From Erodium maritimum (Eukaryota > Streptophyta > Magnoliopsida > Geraniales > Geraniaceae): DNA of 64,000 nucleotides. Shown one piece after another: positions 25,101 to 36,744 of the stretch. The notes beneath the pieces are model-generated. The model had not been told where the DNA came from and made no database searches. It saw only the letters and a program-made list of their open reading frames with translations. The stretch spans positions 137,361,203 through 137,425,202 of the forward strand of contig OY997588.1 in assembly GCA_963921825.1 (NCBI GenBank). The letters run 5' to 3'. How positions within the stretch are numbered: position 1 is the first letter of the stretch; every line of letters starts with the position of its first letter. Position numbers and translations under genes: made by a program.

Positions 25101-26478
25101 GCCGTAACCTGGGCTGGTGTTTTGAGTTGTCTTTTCTTATTCTTCTCTGGAGAAACTTTGTTATCTTCAGAATGCACGTCATTAGATTCTGTGACATTGA
25201 AAAAGTAACAGGCATTAGAAATGATATATTTATTTCATCAATTTATAGGTGTAATTCTCCATAGTATATGTAACACTGCAAAACTTATATAGGCTTTGCA
25301 AGAACCATAACTGGTTCAACAATTTATGCATGTCAAACTGCAACAGTGGGAACAGTTCTTGGTCTCGCCTCTCACTATAGACCATAAGTTCTAATACCAT
25401 AGATTGCCACTTCTACAGCGAACTCTAACATCTATGTTTGCGTCAACAATAGATGACACCGCAATTTTGAAAAATATTCCCTCAATGAATTGAAGACCAA
25501 GAAGGCACCACCTTATTATTTGACACGAAGACTGCTTATATATAACAAAGTATGATAAACATTTGCCCAAAGTCAATCTGACAAAAAAAAACAAATATTG
25601 TATAATCAATTTGACCATCATGTAAGGTTAAATAATACCATTGACCCATTGAGCTTCACGTATTTGTATTTTGTGGGCTAAAATCAGATTATCCAGGTTA
25701 AGTCTTCCTCAAAGTTTGAGGTCACCTGTCATTTGACCTAAACATTCCACTTCAAGTTTCTTTACTACAACCATAGTAATCAAAACAGAACTCTTCATAT
25801 TCATAATCATATTCTTACAGTTAAGTGCATAAATCACCAAATAATTAAACAGTTAACAGAATCCGCAGCCAAATCAGGCCTAAATCTGACTTCTTAAAAT
25901 TTGATCTTCAAGTTAACATAACAATCGAATCAATAACATGACTGCACGAGCTCTATAAACATGTGAAATAATGTTTTTAGCTGAAACTCATAGCAGAATT
26001 TGACGTAAACCACTGCATTTGAAAGGTCCAACAGAAAAATGCAACAATGTAAATACCCATTCGCGAAAGTAGCAATAATCAACTTCGAAGATAGATCTCA
26101 TCCTCAGCATGATGCCCACATCAAAATCAGAAAAGTTAAAAACAGTCATAATGATACCGACAAGGATTAAGAAGAAAAAATATATGACCCGGCATACCCA
26201 ATAACTGAATTTTACCATCGGCTGGGGAAAGCAAAAGAGAAACAGAAATTGGAAAGAAGAGGGGTTAGAAATTCCGATTTGCCCTCAATTTTCTCCACAA
26301 CCAAACAACAAAATTCACCAGTAAAGCAGCAAATGCATCCAACCCAACCAAACAACGACGCATACTGACCTAACCAGATGACTACAGAATAACATCAAGC
26401 TGATGATAACGAAAAAAAAACAACATACTTATTGTTGCAATGATCTGAGGTTGAGAGAAGAATCGAGGTACCTTCCAT
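22174..26478 (-). CDS. Homeodomain-like nuclear protein with atypical recognition helix
   Basis: Eight coding exons on the minus strand: 26478-26472, 25188-25081, 24984-24325, 23843-23764, 23069-22644, 22555-22490, 22407-22349 and 22243-22174. They total 1476 nt (491 residues), in phase throughout. The start MEESNDVHSEDNKVSPEKNK leads into a homeodomain at about residues 19-75, with helix 3 reading KQISGWFCHRRLKDKR. The middle is rich in Ser, Asp and Arg. A conserved block VKRQLGRYYREEGPPLGVQF precedes PLPPGAFESSF. A charged, coiled-coil-prone C-terminus follows (EERFHMEKKAGKEYGEARDE, then SKRARDQ). It resembles an uncharacterised plant homeodomain-like family (I recall Arabidopsis At4g03250), presumably nuclear. 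The first coding exon is only 7 nt, followed by a 1.28 kb intron. Its assignment depends on the GT-AG junction and phase, so the start is the least certain part. Confidence 0.85.
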
Positions 26479-27334
26479 GGCTGTGTGAATTGTTCTAGGA
26501 ATTTCTCCCACACTAAATCTCCTGTAGGTGTTGCCCCTTTCTCTCTCTAAGACGCTTCCTCTTCCGTGGGCTCAAAAAGCGAAATCCATTAGAGGCCAAG
26601 GAGTCAGAGGATTCAAGCACAAGTTAAATATGCAATAATTTTCTGGGTTTATAACTTATGTTGATATTTTCTTTCATATTTAACGTTCGCATGCCAGTAA
26701 CTGAAAATCCCATAGAAATTGGAAATGAAGGAATGTTTTTTTTTCTGGGAAAAAAATCGATTTCTGTGTTTGTTCATCTTTCATTTGACCTTTTTCCAGT
26801 TTGTGGATTTAATTTGCATGATTATATGCAATTTTGGTCCCCTTTTTTTCTTCATGTTTGTTTATTTGTATCTCAATTTAAAGGGAACAAAATATATGCA
26901 CACGTCCATTAGTTTATGTTGTAAACAATATTGGAAAATTTAAGGTATTGATTTCGTGGGCTCATTTGATAAGCAGGATTGTTACCAATACCATGTTGGA
27001 ATATTGTTCTTTTCTGACAGTTTCACGAAGACGTATTCTAATAAATCTTAGAAAATTTGATACCATACAACCCTCCATAACAATTTATTTTTACCCAAAA
27101 TTAATCATGCATGATATACGAATCGCATTTGAAATTTGAAAAGAGTCTCGTGTCAATGATGTCATAACAGGGTAATATATTTATGATTCGAAACTATTAT
27201 TCATTTCCTGTTCTATCCCAAAATCTGTTACAATGATGTGCTGTAGAGCATAAGTTAGCAACATTGATCTTTAAACGTCCACAAACAACTGCATCACTCC
27301 TTCAGCTTGATCGATTTTGGTTTCAAGTTTCAAC
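26479..27334. other. Intergenic: homeodomain 5' flank and SPP 3' flank
   Basis: 26479-26600 is the likely 5' UTR and start region of the homeodomain gene, with a CT-rich TTTCTCTCTCT tract. About 27180-27334 is probably the 3' UTR of the SPP gene. The AT-rich middle shows no supportable gene. Confidence 0.5.
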
Positions 27335-29192
27335 TTACTCTTCCTTTTTGCTCGCCTTGGTTTCTGATTCGTCTTCTTCGGATGAAGATGAGGCACTCTT
27401 AGACTCGTCAAACTCCAACAACTGAATGGAGATAAGCAAGAGATGGGTAAGACAGTTAAATCTAAAAACCATTTGGCATGATAGAAGTTGAATGAGTGGT
27501 TATAAATATTCTCCACCTTTCTATTCAAAACCAATGAAAATAACAAGATATTTTCCACCTGTCACTACCCCTGATTTTTGCTCTTCTACAGGTACGTTAT
27601 GGCACATGACTACGAGGGTGTTCAGATTGAATTTTCAAACATGGCTTATAAGTTAACTTGGCAGGCTAACAAGCTAACCCAAACACCCTATAATAGTGGG
27701 TTGCTTAATTGTGTGTCTAAGGGGGACCTTGATTTCAAATTCAATATACTAGGGGTGGAAGCCCATGCCAGATACACAATGCAACCAAAACCAAACGTAA
27801 GGCATAGATATGATGCAAAAATCAGGGGTAGTGAGAGAGAAAAACAAGGGTGTGGGAACAAACCGGTTTGACTTCACCATTCCATATGCAGTGAGCGGCC
27901 AAAGATCCAATAGCACATGGTACAATGTACAGAAGTGCAGGCTGAGAGGAGTACAAAGTTAGGACAAAAAATAAATAAATAACACAAGCAAAAGAAACAA
28001 CATAAACGAACGGAATGGAATAGCTACCTGCGCAGCCTGAAACCAGTTCATGACGATGATGGTCAAGACTAAACCAGCCACGTATCCTATAAATGCACTC
28101 TTGAAGTACTGGCTGCCCTTCTCTCTTGACACATCGAATCGTAAAGCCAGTGCTACAAAGATACCTGCAGCTCAAATATAAGTACTAGTAGAATGTCAGT
28201 TTGTAGCAAACTGAAGAGCAAACACTTATCATAACAAGCATAGAAAAGTGTAGTTTAAAAGCAACTACAATGGGGCGGCGCAGAAGAGGCACAGCACAAG
28301 AAGAGGCTTAGAGTGGGTAGTTATTTTTGGAAGGAGAGAAATAATTAAAAAAATCCAAATGAGAGAGAAAGGAATTCGGCACTAAATCTTGAGCCAAGCA
28401 AGGGGAGGTGCAGGAGAGAGGGCGCAAGAGAGAATGCAAAGTTTCGTAGTTATTTTTTGAGAGAGAAAAATTCAAAACTTGCACCTATCTCCTGTACCTC
28501 TCCATCGTAGATGTCTAGCTTATACCTTGACTTATCAGAGGAGAGAGAAATCCTTATGCCAAGCTCTTGGCTTAACCATTGTGGATGCTCTTAGACTTTG
28601 TGCCACAAGCAACACTTTTTTTAGAATTATTTAATTGGATTGGATGATAAGACATTTATTGAGTTGATAGACATCTAAAACTGAAATCATCATCGTACTA
28701 AAGCCTTGTAGACCAAGAGGCCAAAAGTTTGAGCACAAGGTAAATGGCAGGCCTGTGTTATCAGTCATGTACAAAGCTATAATTCTTTATTGATCTATTA
28801 TCTATAAGCGAATGAATAAGTAGAGGAATAAATGGCAGGATTGAAGAATAATTCTATAATCTATTTTGGACAATGAATGTAGGTTTCCCCCAAATCAGAA
28901 ACTCTGCAAAATTCAAGCGTGCCTTAAACCTAATAGATGTCCCAGTGCATACTCGGAACCATGGAATGATCTACTAGCTGAAATGACATACACTCAAAAG
29001 CTTCATAAATATTACTGTATTGCCAACTATTATATGAAAGCCATACCAGGGATTACAATGTCACCAAGTCCAAGCATGGAAAATGGGCGTGTAGCATTGG
29101 CTGTTGGGAACAAAAGCTGCAAAGCAAGTAAAGAATCCAGCAATGAGAATGCCAGTAGATATCAAACAAGATGATACAAGTGTAGCAGTCAC

Positions 29193-29226
<34 letters not shown>

Positions 29227-32200
29227 CAACTAGGATGGGTATTAAATGTAAGCTAAAGTACTGACCTTTATAGGAGCATCAAAAGATTTGGCAACGCTGA
29301 CCATCACTGGAGTGAAGAAAACCCAGAAAATGTCATATACAAAGAGTCCAGCCTACAGTGAGTAAGAATGGAGCTGGTCATATAAAAAGAAAAAAAAAAT
29401 CTTATAGGCAACTGAATGGACATCCTAGAAATCCTGAAGTGTCGTGAAAAATCTAAACATTTGAATTATGTCTCCATTTTGTATCACTGCATTTTCCTTC
29501 ACGACTCCCCCAGAGGATTCTCATCTCTGCTACCCCCATCTTATGGCTTTGAGCTCAACATTCACTGTCCTATAACATAACTGATCCTATAGGTAACTCT
29601 TAAAATTTAAGTTCAGCTTTAGAGGGATACTTCAACCAAAAGGCATCCTGAAGTGTCGCGAAGAATCAAGACATTTGAATTATGTCTGCATTTTGTACCA
29701 CTGCATTTGCCTTCACAATTCCCCCTAAGGATTCTCATCTCAGCTAGCCCCATCTTACGGCTTTGAGCTCAACATTCTCTGTCCTATAACATAACCGATC
29801 CTATAGCTAACTCTTAAAATTTAAGTTCAGCCTTAGAGGAATATTTTGAACGAAAAGGCACCACAGAAATCCTCCTCGACTTTCTACTCCCCACACTAAT
29901 TATATTGCTGACAATACTTTTCAATCATCCCATAGTAGTAACAAAACAACAATGATGACAAAGGTGTTACAAAAAATGGTAATGACAACAGGGCAGAGAC
30001 TTATGTGTTATGTCAGTGGTAATGTGGAAATTGAGAGGCATGACTCCACAATGTCAGATGGCATAGAATAAAGATTTTGGAGGCACTGTTAGTGAGTTTG
30101 CCTAGAAAGCAGAATGAAAGAAACAGCTGCCCAGAACTGTGGAATATGTCCAGATACCCTATTAAGGTGATCGCTTCAACATTAAGCATAAATAAAAACT
30201 AACCATTTTTTGAAATTAGACTTTAAGCGCAATAAGCACTAGTCAGACAACCAAGACTTATAAGGAAAAAAAGGAAGAACAAATAGTAGAAGTGCACTTA
30301 CCAAGAGAATTCCACCGGTCATGAAAGACCCTAAAGAAAGCATTTCAATTCCCTGAATTTAACAAAGTGAAATTTATCAGCATACTACACTGCCTGCATG
30401 TTTGTAAAACATATGAGCAAACCAACAAAACAAATGAACCAAGTCCACAAAATCATCAACCCGATAACTAAGTCAACCAAAAGAAGGATCATGAGTCATG
30501 ACGATTACTCAAAGCAGAGTTCGTGCTTAATGCATTGCATAGAGAAGATGGTAAAATCAGACAGCATAAGATATAGATTATACAATGTATACTGCCAAAC
30601 CTGAATGCAGAAAGCAAGGCCCAAAATATTGTTTGCCAACCAATGCTTCTGTGATGCATACCATGCACAGAAAAAGGTTCCAGGAATTGCTGCAATTATC
30701 TGTGACCTTGTGAACTCTATCTCCAAAGCTGTGTACAAGAAAGGTGTCAAGAAATATATCACTCTGCATAATTCAAGCAGTATAATGTCAACTTGATCAA
30801 ATCAGAGGAAAACAAAGCAGAATACTAACAAAAACACCAATTCTTGTTGGCAGACTAAAAATTACACAGCCAGGATTCAGCTAATTAGGTAAAGCTTCAG
30901 TATACACCAAACAAACATCTCTAAAGCTGAAGAAATATCTTTTCTAAAAATGACGATATCTCTATTTCCACATAAGGGCGCCAAACATCATAAAAAACAA
31001 TACAATAAGATAAGTACTTCAAGCAGGGTCATGCATTGTAAGATTCCATTAATAAATGAATGACTATTAGTTACTTCAACTTTCCTATCATACATAAACT
31101 AATAGCTTTTGGCCACTGATCCATTCTTTGTTTCTGAAGATCACAGATCACAAAAGTTCATTTAGACAACTCCTAGTGTCAAATAAAATGAAAAGTTGCC
31201 ATCCAGTTCACCTTGCTAACAAGCAGAGTTGAATTTAAGAAAAGATGTCAAATGATATGTCTTAAGAAGCACCAAGTAAAAGCACTCATCAAAAGCTTTA
31301 TATTTGAGCATGGACAAAGATATGACATATGTAAAGGTTTTTAAAAAAATTATATACATACATTCAAAATACGAATTATATAAAATAATAATGAATATTT
31401 AAGATATAAGAATAAAAAAATATTATTTATGAATACTATTTTTAATGTTAACTCTAAAAATAATGATAATAAATATTTGAGATATTTTTAAAATTGGTTA
31501 ACAATAACTATTATTTTAAATTTAATCAAATAATAATAAAGATTTGAGATTGTTTTTGGAAGTAATTTAAAAAAAATTGTTTATAATAAAGATTTCAAAT
31601 AAAACATAAATATTATAAGATTTTTATTAACATATATTATTTAAGTATTTAATAAAACAATAATGATGAATTAATACAAATATATAGAAGAAGAAAAAAA
31701 GCAAAGCTTGCTGGTGGGAATCGAATGTAGAACCGAAGAGACGGAAGTAGTGCAATAAACCAGCTCTACACTAATCTTGTAGCCTAGTTATGAAATTTTT
31801 TATAGGGTTAGTTGTCAAAAACTACAGTAAAGTTTTGTCCACAAACGGAAGCATGCAAAAACTTTTGTCCACGCTTTGTGGATGCATTATGTATTGCCCA
31901 CAAATCGATTGAATCTGGGAAGCACTGCCCAGACCATCATTCTGAACATCCCTGTTACGTTTTAAACTAAAAAAGTCGTGGACAAAACTTCAGTGCACCC
32001 ATAAAGCGTGGACAAAACGTTATGCATGCTTCCGTTTGTGGACAAAACTTTACTGTAGTTTTTGACAATTAACCCTTTTATATATACACGCCCAGAATCG
32101 GTCAAAATCATCCAAAAACGCCTATAACTGCCCAATTTTCAAAACCGGGTCGGTGTTGTAAAAATCAGGCCTATTTTCCGATTTTTACCACACTGCCAAG

Positions 32201-33595
32201 AACTCTCAAAAAGAAGAAGTCGAGAAAGTTACATACAGCGGAAATAAGGGAAACGCCAGCAAATAACATCATCATTCCAACGTTGTGGCAAATAGCCTTT
32301 GATAGCAGGTAACAATGTTGCTCTGCACAGAGTGAGCGAGTATGTTATTTTAGCAAACATGATCAATTCCGAAGATGACATGCAACTGCATTAAATTATT
32401 AAAAATCATTACGAACAGAACTTACGAAAGAGCAATGATACCAAGGACAAAGAAGTAGCATGTCAATACAGCATTAACCAAGTCTTTTGATAGGAACTTG
32501 AATAGCAGAAATAATGACAACAGCATGGCACTCCCGACAAAGGGGAAGCGCATAGCATGCTCCTTAGACATCGTCTCCTGCACAAATAAAAACAGCAAAA
32601 TTCAGCCAACTTTACCACAAATATAAATATGCATAAATGAAAAAAAAAGTGTTGCCGAAGAACCAGAATTAAGAGCCGAAGTTGTACTTACTGATGGAGG
32701 GGTTGGCTTCACAGATCGATAGCAACCAACATATACTGTGAGTGATGCTGTCAAAATTACATTTAAATTTGGATCTACCTTAACAACAAGTGGTGCCAAT
32801 GTTAGACCTGCAGCCAAAGATAATGCATGTTAAATAACATAGATTTAGTATTGAAGTCATTCTTGCCTTAAATTACTACTTGATTGAACTCCCCATGACA
32901 TTTATGGAATCAAAATTGCCTTACAAAAATTCAGATTGCGCTTAATTCCATATCTAAGAAATATAACAATAGCTATTTGGCATATAAAACCTGAAAGATT
33001 TATGATTATACAACACTGAACATGATACAACCACCCAAGAAATAGAAGTGGAAAAAGATTAGAGCACTTAGAGGATTCCAGAGGACTGTATCACTTGCAG
33101 TCAAGTCATTAGAATATGACAGTGAAACTCAATAAGGCAGGAAAGAACCTTTGCAATTATGACTAAGTGAGGAAAATGTTTTAGGGCACGTAGTTTGTGC
33201 TTGAACGGTACTAGTTTGGACTTGGGTCGAACTTTGACTACAAAACTGACTTGCAAATGGAGGCTGCCCAACCTTTTTATAAGGAACTAAAGTTCACAAC
33301 TTCCAATGTGCAGCTCCTTATACACTTTCTATTTTTAGAACTTAACAGAAAACAGTGCAATGAACCTAATATACAAATAATACACTTCAGTATGTTTAAA
33401 TTTAGTGAGGAAAACAAAGGAATTTTCATGGCTGTTAGATATCCAAGTCTTGCATTCTGTTCAGTTGACACTAAAAGCAAACAACCCAAAACGAAATTGA
33501 GAATAAGGACTACTGTGGAATTGAAATTAAGCACAGAGTATTGGTATGGACTAACCTGCCAAAGCCAAATTCGCAGCAAGCTCACTGTTCTTCAT
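27335..33595 (-). CDS. SPP: Signal peptide peptidase (intramembrane aspartyl protease)
   Basis: Eleven coding exons on the minus strand: 33595-33556, 32807-32692, 32577-32426, 32322-32237, 30728-30601, 30352-30302, 29352-29266, 29116-29047, 28164-28028, 27941-27864 and 27421-27335. They total 1032 nt (343 residues), in phase and the usual plant SPP length. The presenilin-type motifs are all present: YD at residues 197-198 (FVYDIFWVF), GLGD with catalytic Asp239, and PALL at 290-293. About nine membrane helices are expected. SPP cleaves leftover signal peptides and some tail-anchored proteins in the ER membrane, and in plants it is needed for pollen development. The tail is acidic and Ser-rich and ends KKEE, which fits a KKxx ER-retrieval signal. 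Introns carry several small transposons and a 214-bp duplication; none disturbs the coding exons. A CT-rich 5' leader (about 33960-34060) may contain a 5' UTR intron. Confidence 0.96.
27563..27833. mobile_element. Small inverted-repeat element with CACTA-like ends in the last SPP intron
   Basis: About 271 bp with perfect inverted ends: CACTACCCCTGATTTTTGC on the left and its complement on the right. The terminal CACTAC recalls CACTA (CMC) transposons, but the expected 3-bp duplication is not seen. The superfamily is therefore uncertain. The interior has no known coding domain. Confidence 0.55.
28259..28590. mobile_element. Tourist-like MITE (PIF/Harbinger) in SPP intron 8
   Basis: The left end AAGCAACTACAATGG and the right end CCATTGTGGATGCTC are imperfect inverted repeats (12 of 15). 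The right side is followed by TTA and the left is preceded by TAA. The right end has the GAGCATCCACAA form seen in the PIF/Harbinger elements further right. It is 332 bp and non-coding. Confidence 0.55.
29194..29224. repeat. (AC)n microsatellite
   Basis: About 31 bp of AC dinucleotide repeat in SPP intron 7. Confidence 0.9.
29431..29860. repeat. 214-bp tandem duplication in SPP intron 6
   Basis: The stretch starting ATCCTGAAGTGTCG at 29431 is repeated from 29645. The copies share long blocks, such as GGCTTTGAGCTCAACATTC and CTCTTAAAATTTAAGTTCAG, with roughly one difference in ten bases. Confidence 0.85.
31805..32075. mobile_element. Mutator-like MITE in SPP intron 4
   Basis: A 271-bp element starting GGGTTAGTTGTCAAAAACTA and ending with the near-perfect complement. 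The inverted arms are about 70-100 bp and contain GTTTTGTCCACAAACGGAAG. The flanking 9-mers (31796-31804 and 32076-32084) match at 8 of 9 positions, consistent with a Mutator-type duplication. It is non-coding. Confidence 0.8.
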
Positions 33596-34506
33596 TTTTT
33601 ACTGTATTCTATACGGAAATTGGAAGAAATGTGGGAAGCAACGAAAAGAAACCTTCCCCAAGATTGCCTGATTCCAATTGTCAAACCTATAAAAAAATAC
33701 AAACTCATTCACATGCAAATCAACAAACAGATCCTACCGGAACTGAATTCCAAAAGGGTAAATTTCCGCAAACAAATACTAATACTTAAACCTTAAGAAC
33801 CTCCAACCCACAGTGACCTTGGAAATTCCCCAAAATTTTCTCGGAAACCAATCAGATATTTAGGGTTTCTCCGGTTCACCAAAATATGAACGGACACAAC
33901 ATGCACATCCACACGGACTGAGAAACATACGTTCCCAACACACAGATACGAATATGTATACATGCAGAGAGAGATCGAGAGAAGAGATGTACCTTGAGGA
34001 GAGAGAGATACCGACCGCGATCTCTCTTTCTCTCTCTAAATCCACAGATCGGAGAGGTATCGATGAGTGAAAGAGATTCTGATATTAGCAGAGAAAAAGA
34101 TCAGGCGAGGGAGAGAGTAACGGTGATTACGATATACGCTTCGCACTTAAATTTGAACAGGTTAAAAAATTGTTACAGCGAAGACGACGCACATGATTGT
34201 TACCTACATCTTAAAGACAGTCAAATCAGAATTCGGATTTTGTAGGAACTTCAACTTGGAAGGTCATATTTGACTCGCTTGGTGGACGCGTGGGGTGTTT
34301 CTATTAGGCAGTCATATAAATGTGTTTCACCAGAGGTACTCCAAGTATAAATGGAACTAAACTGAATAGTAGGAAAATGAATTAATGACAGATTCGGATC
34401 AATAAAGTGAATCAACACCTCTCATTCGATCCCTCGCCACCATTACGCTCTTGCCCTGTCATTCACTAAATCTTTCATTTCATATCACTACGATTCTAGG
34501 CCTTTA
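33596..34506. other. SPP 5' UTR/promoter and flank
   Basis: CT/GA-rich leader-like sequence (about 33960-34060 on the minus strand) upstream of the SPP start. A CTCAAG/GTACAT junction there could be the donor of a 5' UTR intron. Beyond 34100 nothing is recognised up to the Harbinger element. Confidence 0.45.
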
Positions 34507-34799
34507 GAGCACGCACAACGGAACGCACCCGCGTCCCGCTCCGCGCGCGTCCGGTCCGAGGACCGCGGGCCGTTCCGCTGTAGGGTTGAAAAAATGCGGT
34601 CCCGCTCCCCAAACACGCGCTCCTGCTCCCCGTCCCTCGCTCCTCGCTCCCCTCTCGCTGGCCGCTCCTCGCTCCCTCGGCTGCGGTGGACGTCTCCCGT
34701 GCCGCCACGTGGCTTCCCCGAGTCTGACCGTTTACAACGGTCGGCTAACGGCTATTTATTTATTTATTTTTTTAATTCAAAAATCAGATAAATGGAACC

Positions 34800-34809
34800 C
34801 TATAAATAC
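34800..34809 (+). promoter_or_regulatory. TATA box of Harbinger element 1 transposase
   Basis: CTATAAATAC lies about 80-90 bp upstream of the transposase ATG (34890). The same motif, with a similar CT-rich leader, precedes the frame of Harbinger element 2. Confidence 0.55.
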
Positions 34810-34889
34810 TCAACCTCATTCCTCATTTTTCCGACACCATTCTCTACTTTCACTCTTTCATTCTCACTTTCTACTCGCTATTTTCGAAA

Positions 34890-36314
34890 ATGTCCGACGA
34901 CGAGGTTATGTCTGACGTTGAGGAGATGACGTATGAGGAGTTGGCTCCCCGGATGCCGACGTATGAGGAGATGGCAGCCCAACTGCCGACATATGAGGAG
35001 ATGGCAGCCCAAATGCGGCCAGTTGAACGACGATTCCGGCGGATGATGGAGAGGCACATGCAGAGAGTAATGCCAAGGGTCCAGAGGGCCATCCGTGGGG
35101 AACCAATGCGACGAGAGATTAACAGAGGTCGTGCGGAAGCCCACATCCAATTGATGGCGAACTATTTTGACGAACAACCCCTATATGGCCCTTAACTGTT
35201 CAGGCGTCGGTTCCGTATGTGCAGACCACTTTTCCAACGGATTATGAACGCGGTGAAGGCTCACGACAGCTACTTCGAACAGAGGCCCGACGCTGCCTCA
35301 CGGCCGGACTTATCAACGGAATAGAAGTGCACCGCCGCTATACGGATGCTTGCGAATGGGTCCGCGACCGATTCACTGGACGAAACTCTGCGCATTGGGG
35401 TAAGCACCATACTTGAATGTTTACGTAAGTTTTGCAAGGCCGTCATTGAGGTCTTCGGAGCCGAGTATGAGCGTACACCCACACCGAATGACATGGAGCG
35501 CTTACTCCGAGAAGGGTACAACCGAGGGTTTCCCGGAATGGCGGAGAGTCTTGACTGTATGCATTGGAAGTGGAAGAACTGCCAAACCGAAGACTAGGGA
35601 GCCCATGGACGGGGAGGTCACCACGGGGACAAGACGATTATGCTTGAAGCTGTAGCGTCCCGTGATTTATGGATTTGGCATGTGTTTTTCGGGATGGCTG
35701 GCTCGAACAACGACATCAATGTCCTCAACAACGCCATCAATGTCCTCAACAACAGCCACCTATTCCAAGACGCTTGCTACGGCCGTGAGCTAGCTGGGGA
35801 GTACTATATCAACGGGCATCGGTACGACCGGCCTTATTACTTGGTGGACGGCATTTACCCAACATGGGCACGGTTCGTGAAGACTATTCGGCATCCCTTC
35901 GAGCCCAAAGAGAAGTTGTTTGCTAAATGCCAAGAAGGTGCTCGAAAAGATATTGAAAGGGCTTTTGGAGTACTTCAAGCAAGGTGGCACATCATTTCCC
36001 GTCCCGCTCGTTCTTGGAGCCCACACCTTTTGGCTGATATCATGCACACTTGCATAATTCTACACAACATGATTGTAGAGGATGAGAGCGACCGGTACGA
36101 GTATGAGGATGAGGAGTTGATGTACGCGCAACCTCCAGAAATGCCGAATTGGACACCACCGGAACGATGGCACCACGGAGGGCCATTGGAATACCAGCAA
36201 CGAGTGGATGCTCAACAAAGTGTCCTAAATCCTGAGACCCACCATCAACTACAAAATGATCTTATGGAGCACTTATGGGGTCGATTTGGAGTTGGTTTCC
36301 ATGACGACGAGTAG
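34890..36314 (+). pseudogene. PIF/Harbinger DDE transposase, three in-frame stops
   Basis: One continuous frame of 475 codons from ATG 34890 to TAG 36314 without frameshift. It is broken by TAA at 35193-35195, TAG at 35322-35324 and TAG at 35595-35597. Family motifs in order: RRRFRMCRPLF, KCTAAIRMLA, SLDCMHWKWKNC (first catalytic Asp), MLEAVASRDLWIWHVFFG, GSNNDINVL (second Asp), and KDIERAFGVLQARWHI (catalytic Glu) followed by LADIMHTCIILHNMIVED. The full DDE triad is therefore visible. The end WGRFGVGFHDDE is shared with the remnant at 40209-40414. N-terminal PTYEEMAAQ occurs three times in tandem forms, and a 21-bp duplication after the second Asp gives INVLNNA followed by INVLNNS. This is the plant DDE_Tnp_4/Plant_tran family. 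It is not functional as read. Confidence 0.9.
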
Positions 36315-36744
36315 TCGTTTGTGCTCTTGGAGCTGGTTTTTTGTGGGTTGTATTAAAAGAGGTTGAATAAAATTAGAAGTTCATTTATATTCCTGTTAAA
36401 TTTATTTATTAATTATTTATTGTCCTTAATTATTGATGTCCAAAATTGTTTAAATTACAAATAACTTAAACGATTTTTGATAAAAATTTAAATAAAACAG
36501 CAAAATATCAATTGATAATCGAGTCAGCATCCAGTCAGCACTGCTCTGCACTCCCAGGACCTCAGAGGTCCTTTCTGTTGCAAAACACCCACTTTTCTGC
36601 ACTCTCAAGACCTCACTTTTGTCCAGTCAGCACAAGTTCTGCACTCCCACTCCCTGACCAAGGTCCTTTTTGTTGTTCATGCTCTTACATGCAACTCTTT
36701 CATGTCTTAGGTGGAAATCACTGAGATTAATTTGCATTCATGAT

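Larger units (their letters stand above)
34507..36684 (+). mobile_element. PIF/Harbinger element 1 (transposase only)
   Basis: A 2178-bp element bounded by TTA on both sides (34504-34506 and 36685-36687). Its inverted ends are GAGCACGCACAAC and GTTGTTCATGCTC. The left subterminal region is GC-rich and is followed by a TATAAATAC promoter and a transposase frame. The companion ORF1 (Myb/trihelix-like) protein needed by PIF/Harbinger elements is absent, so the element is non-autonomous. Confidence 0.85.

Noticed and set aside
33251-33796. 181-codon plus-strand frame
   Set aside because: It is antisense to SPP exon 1 and its flanks, has no domain, and the real exon is on the other strand.
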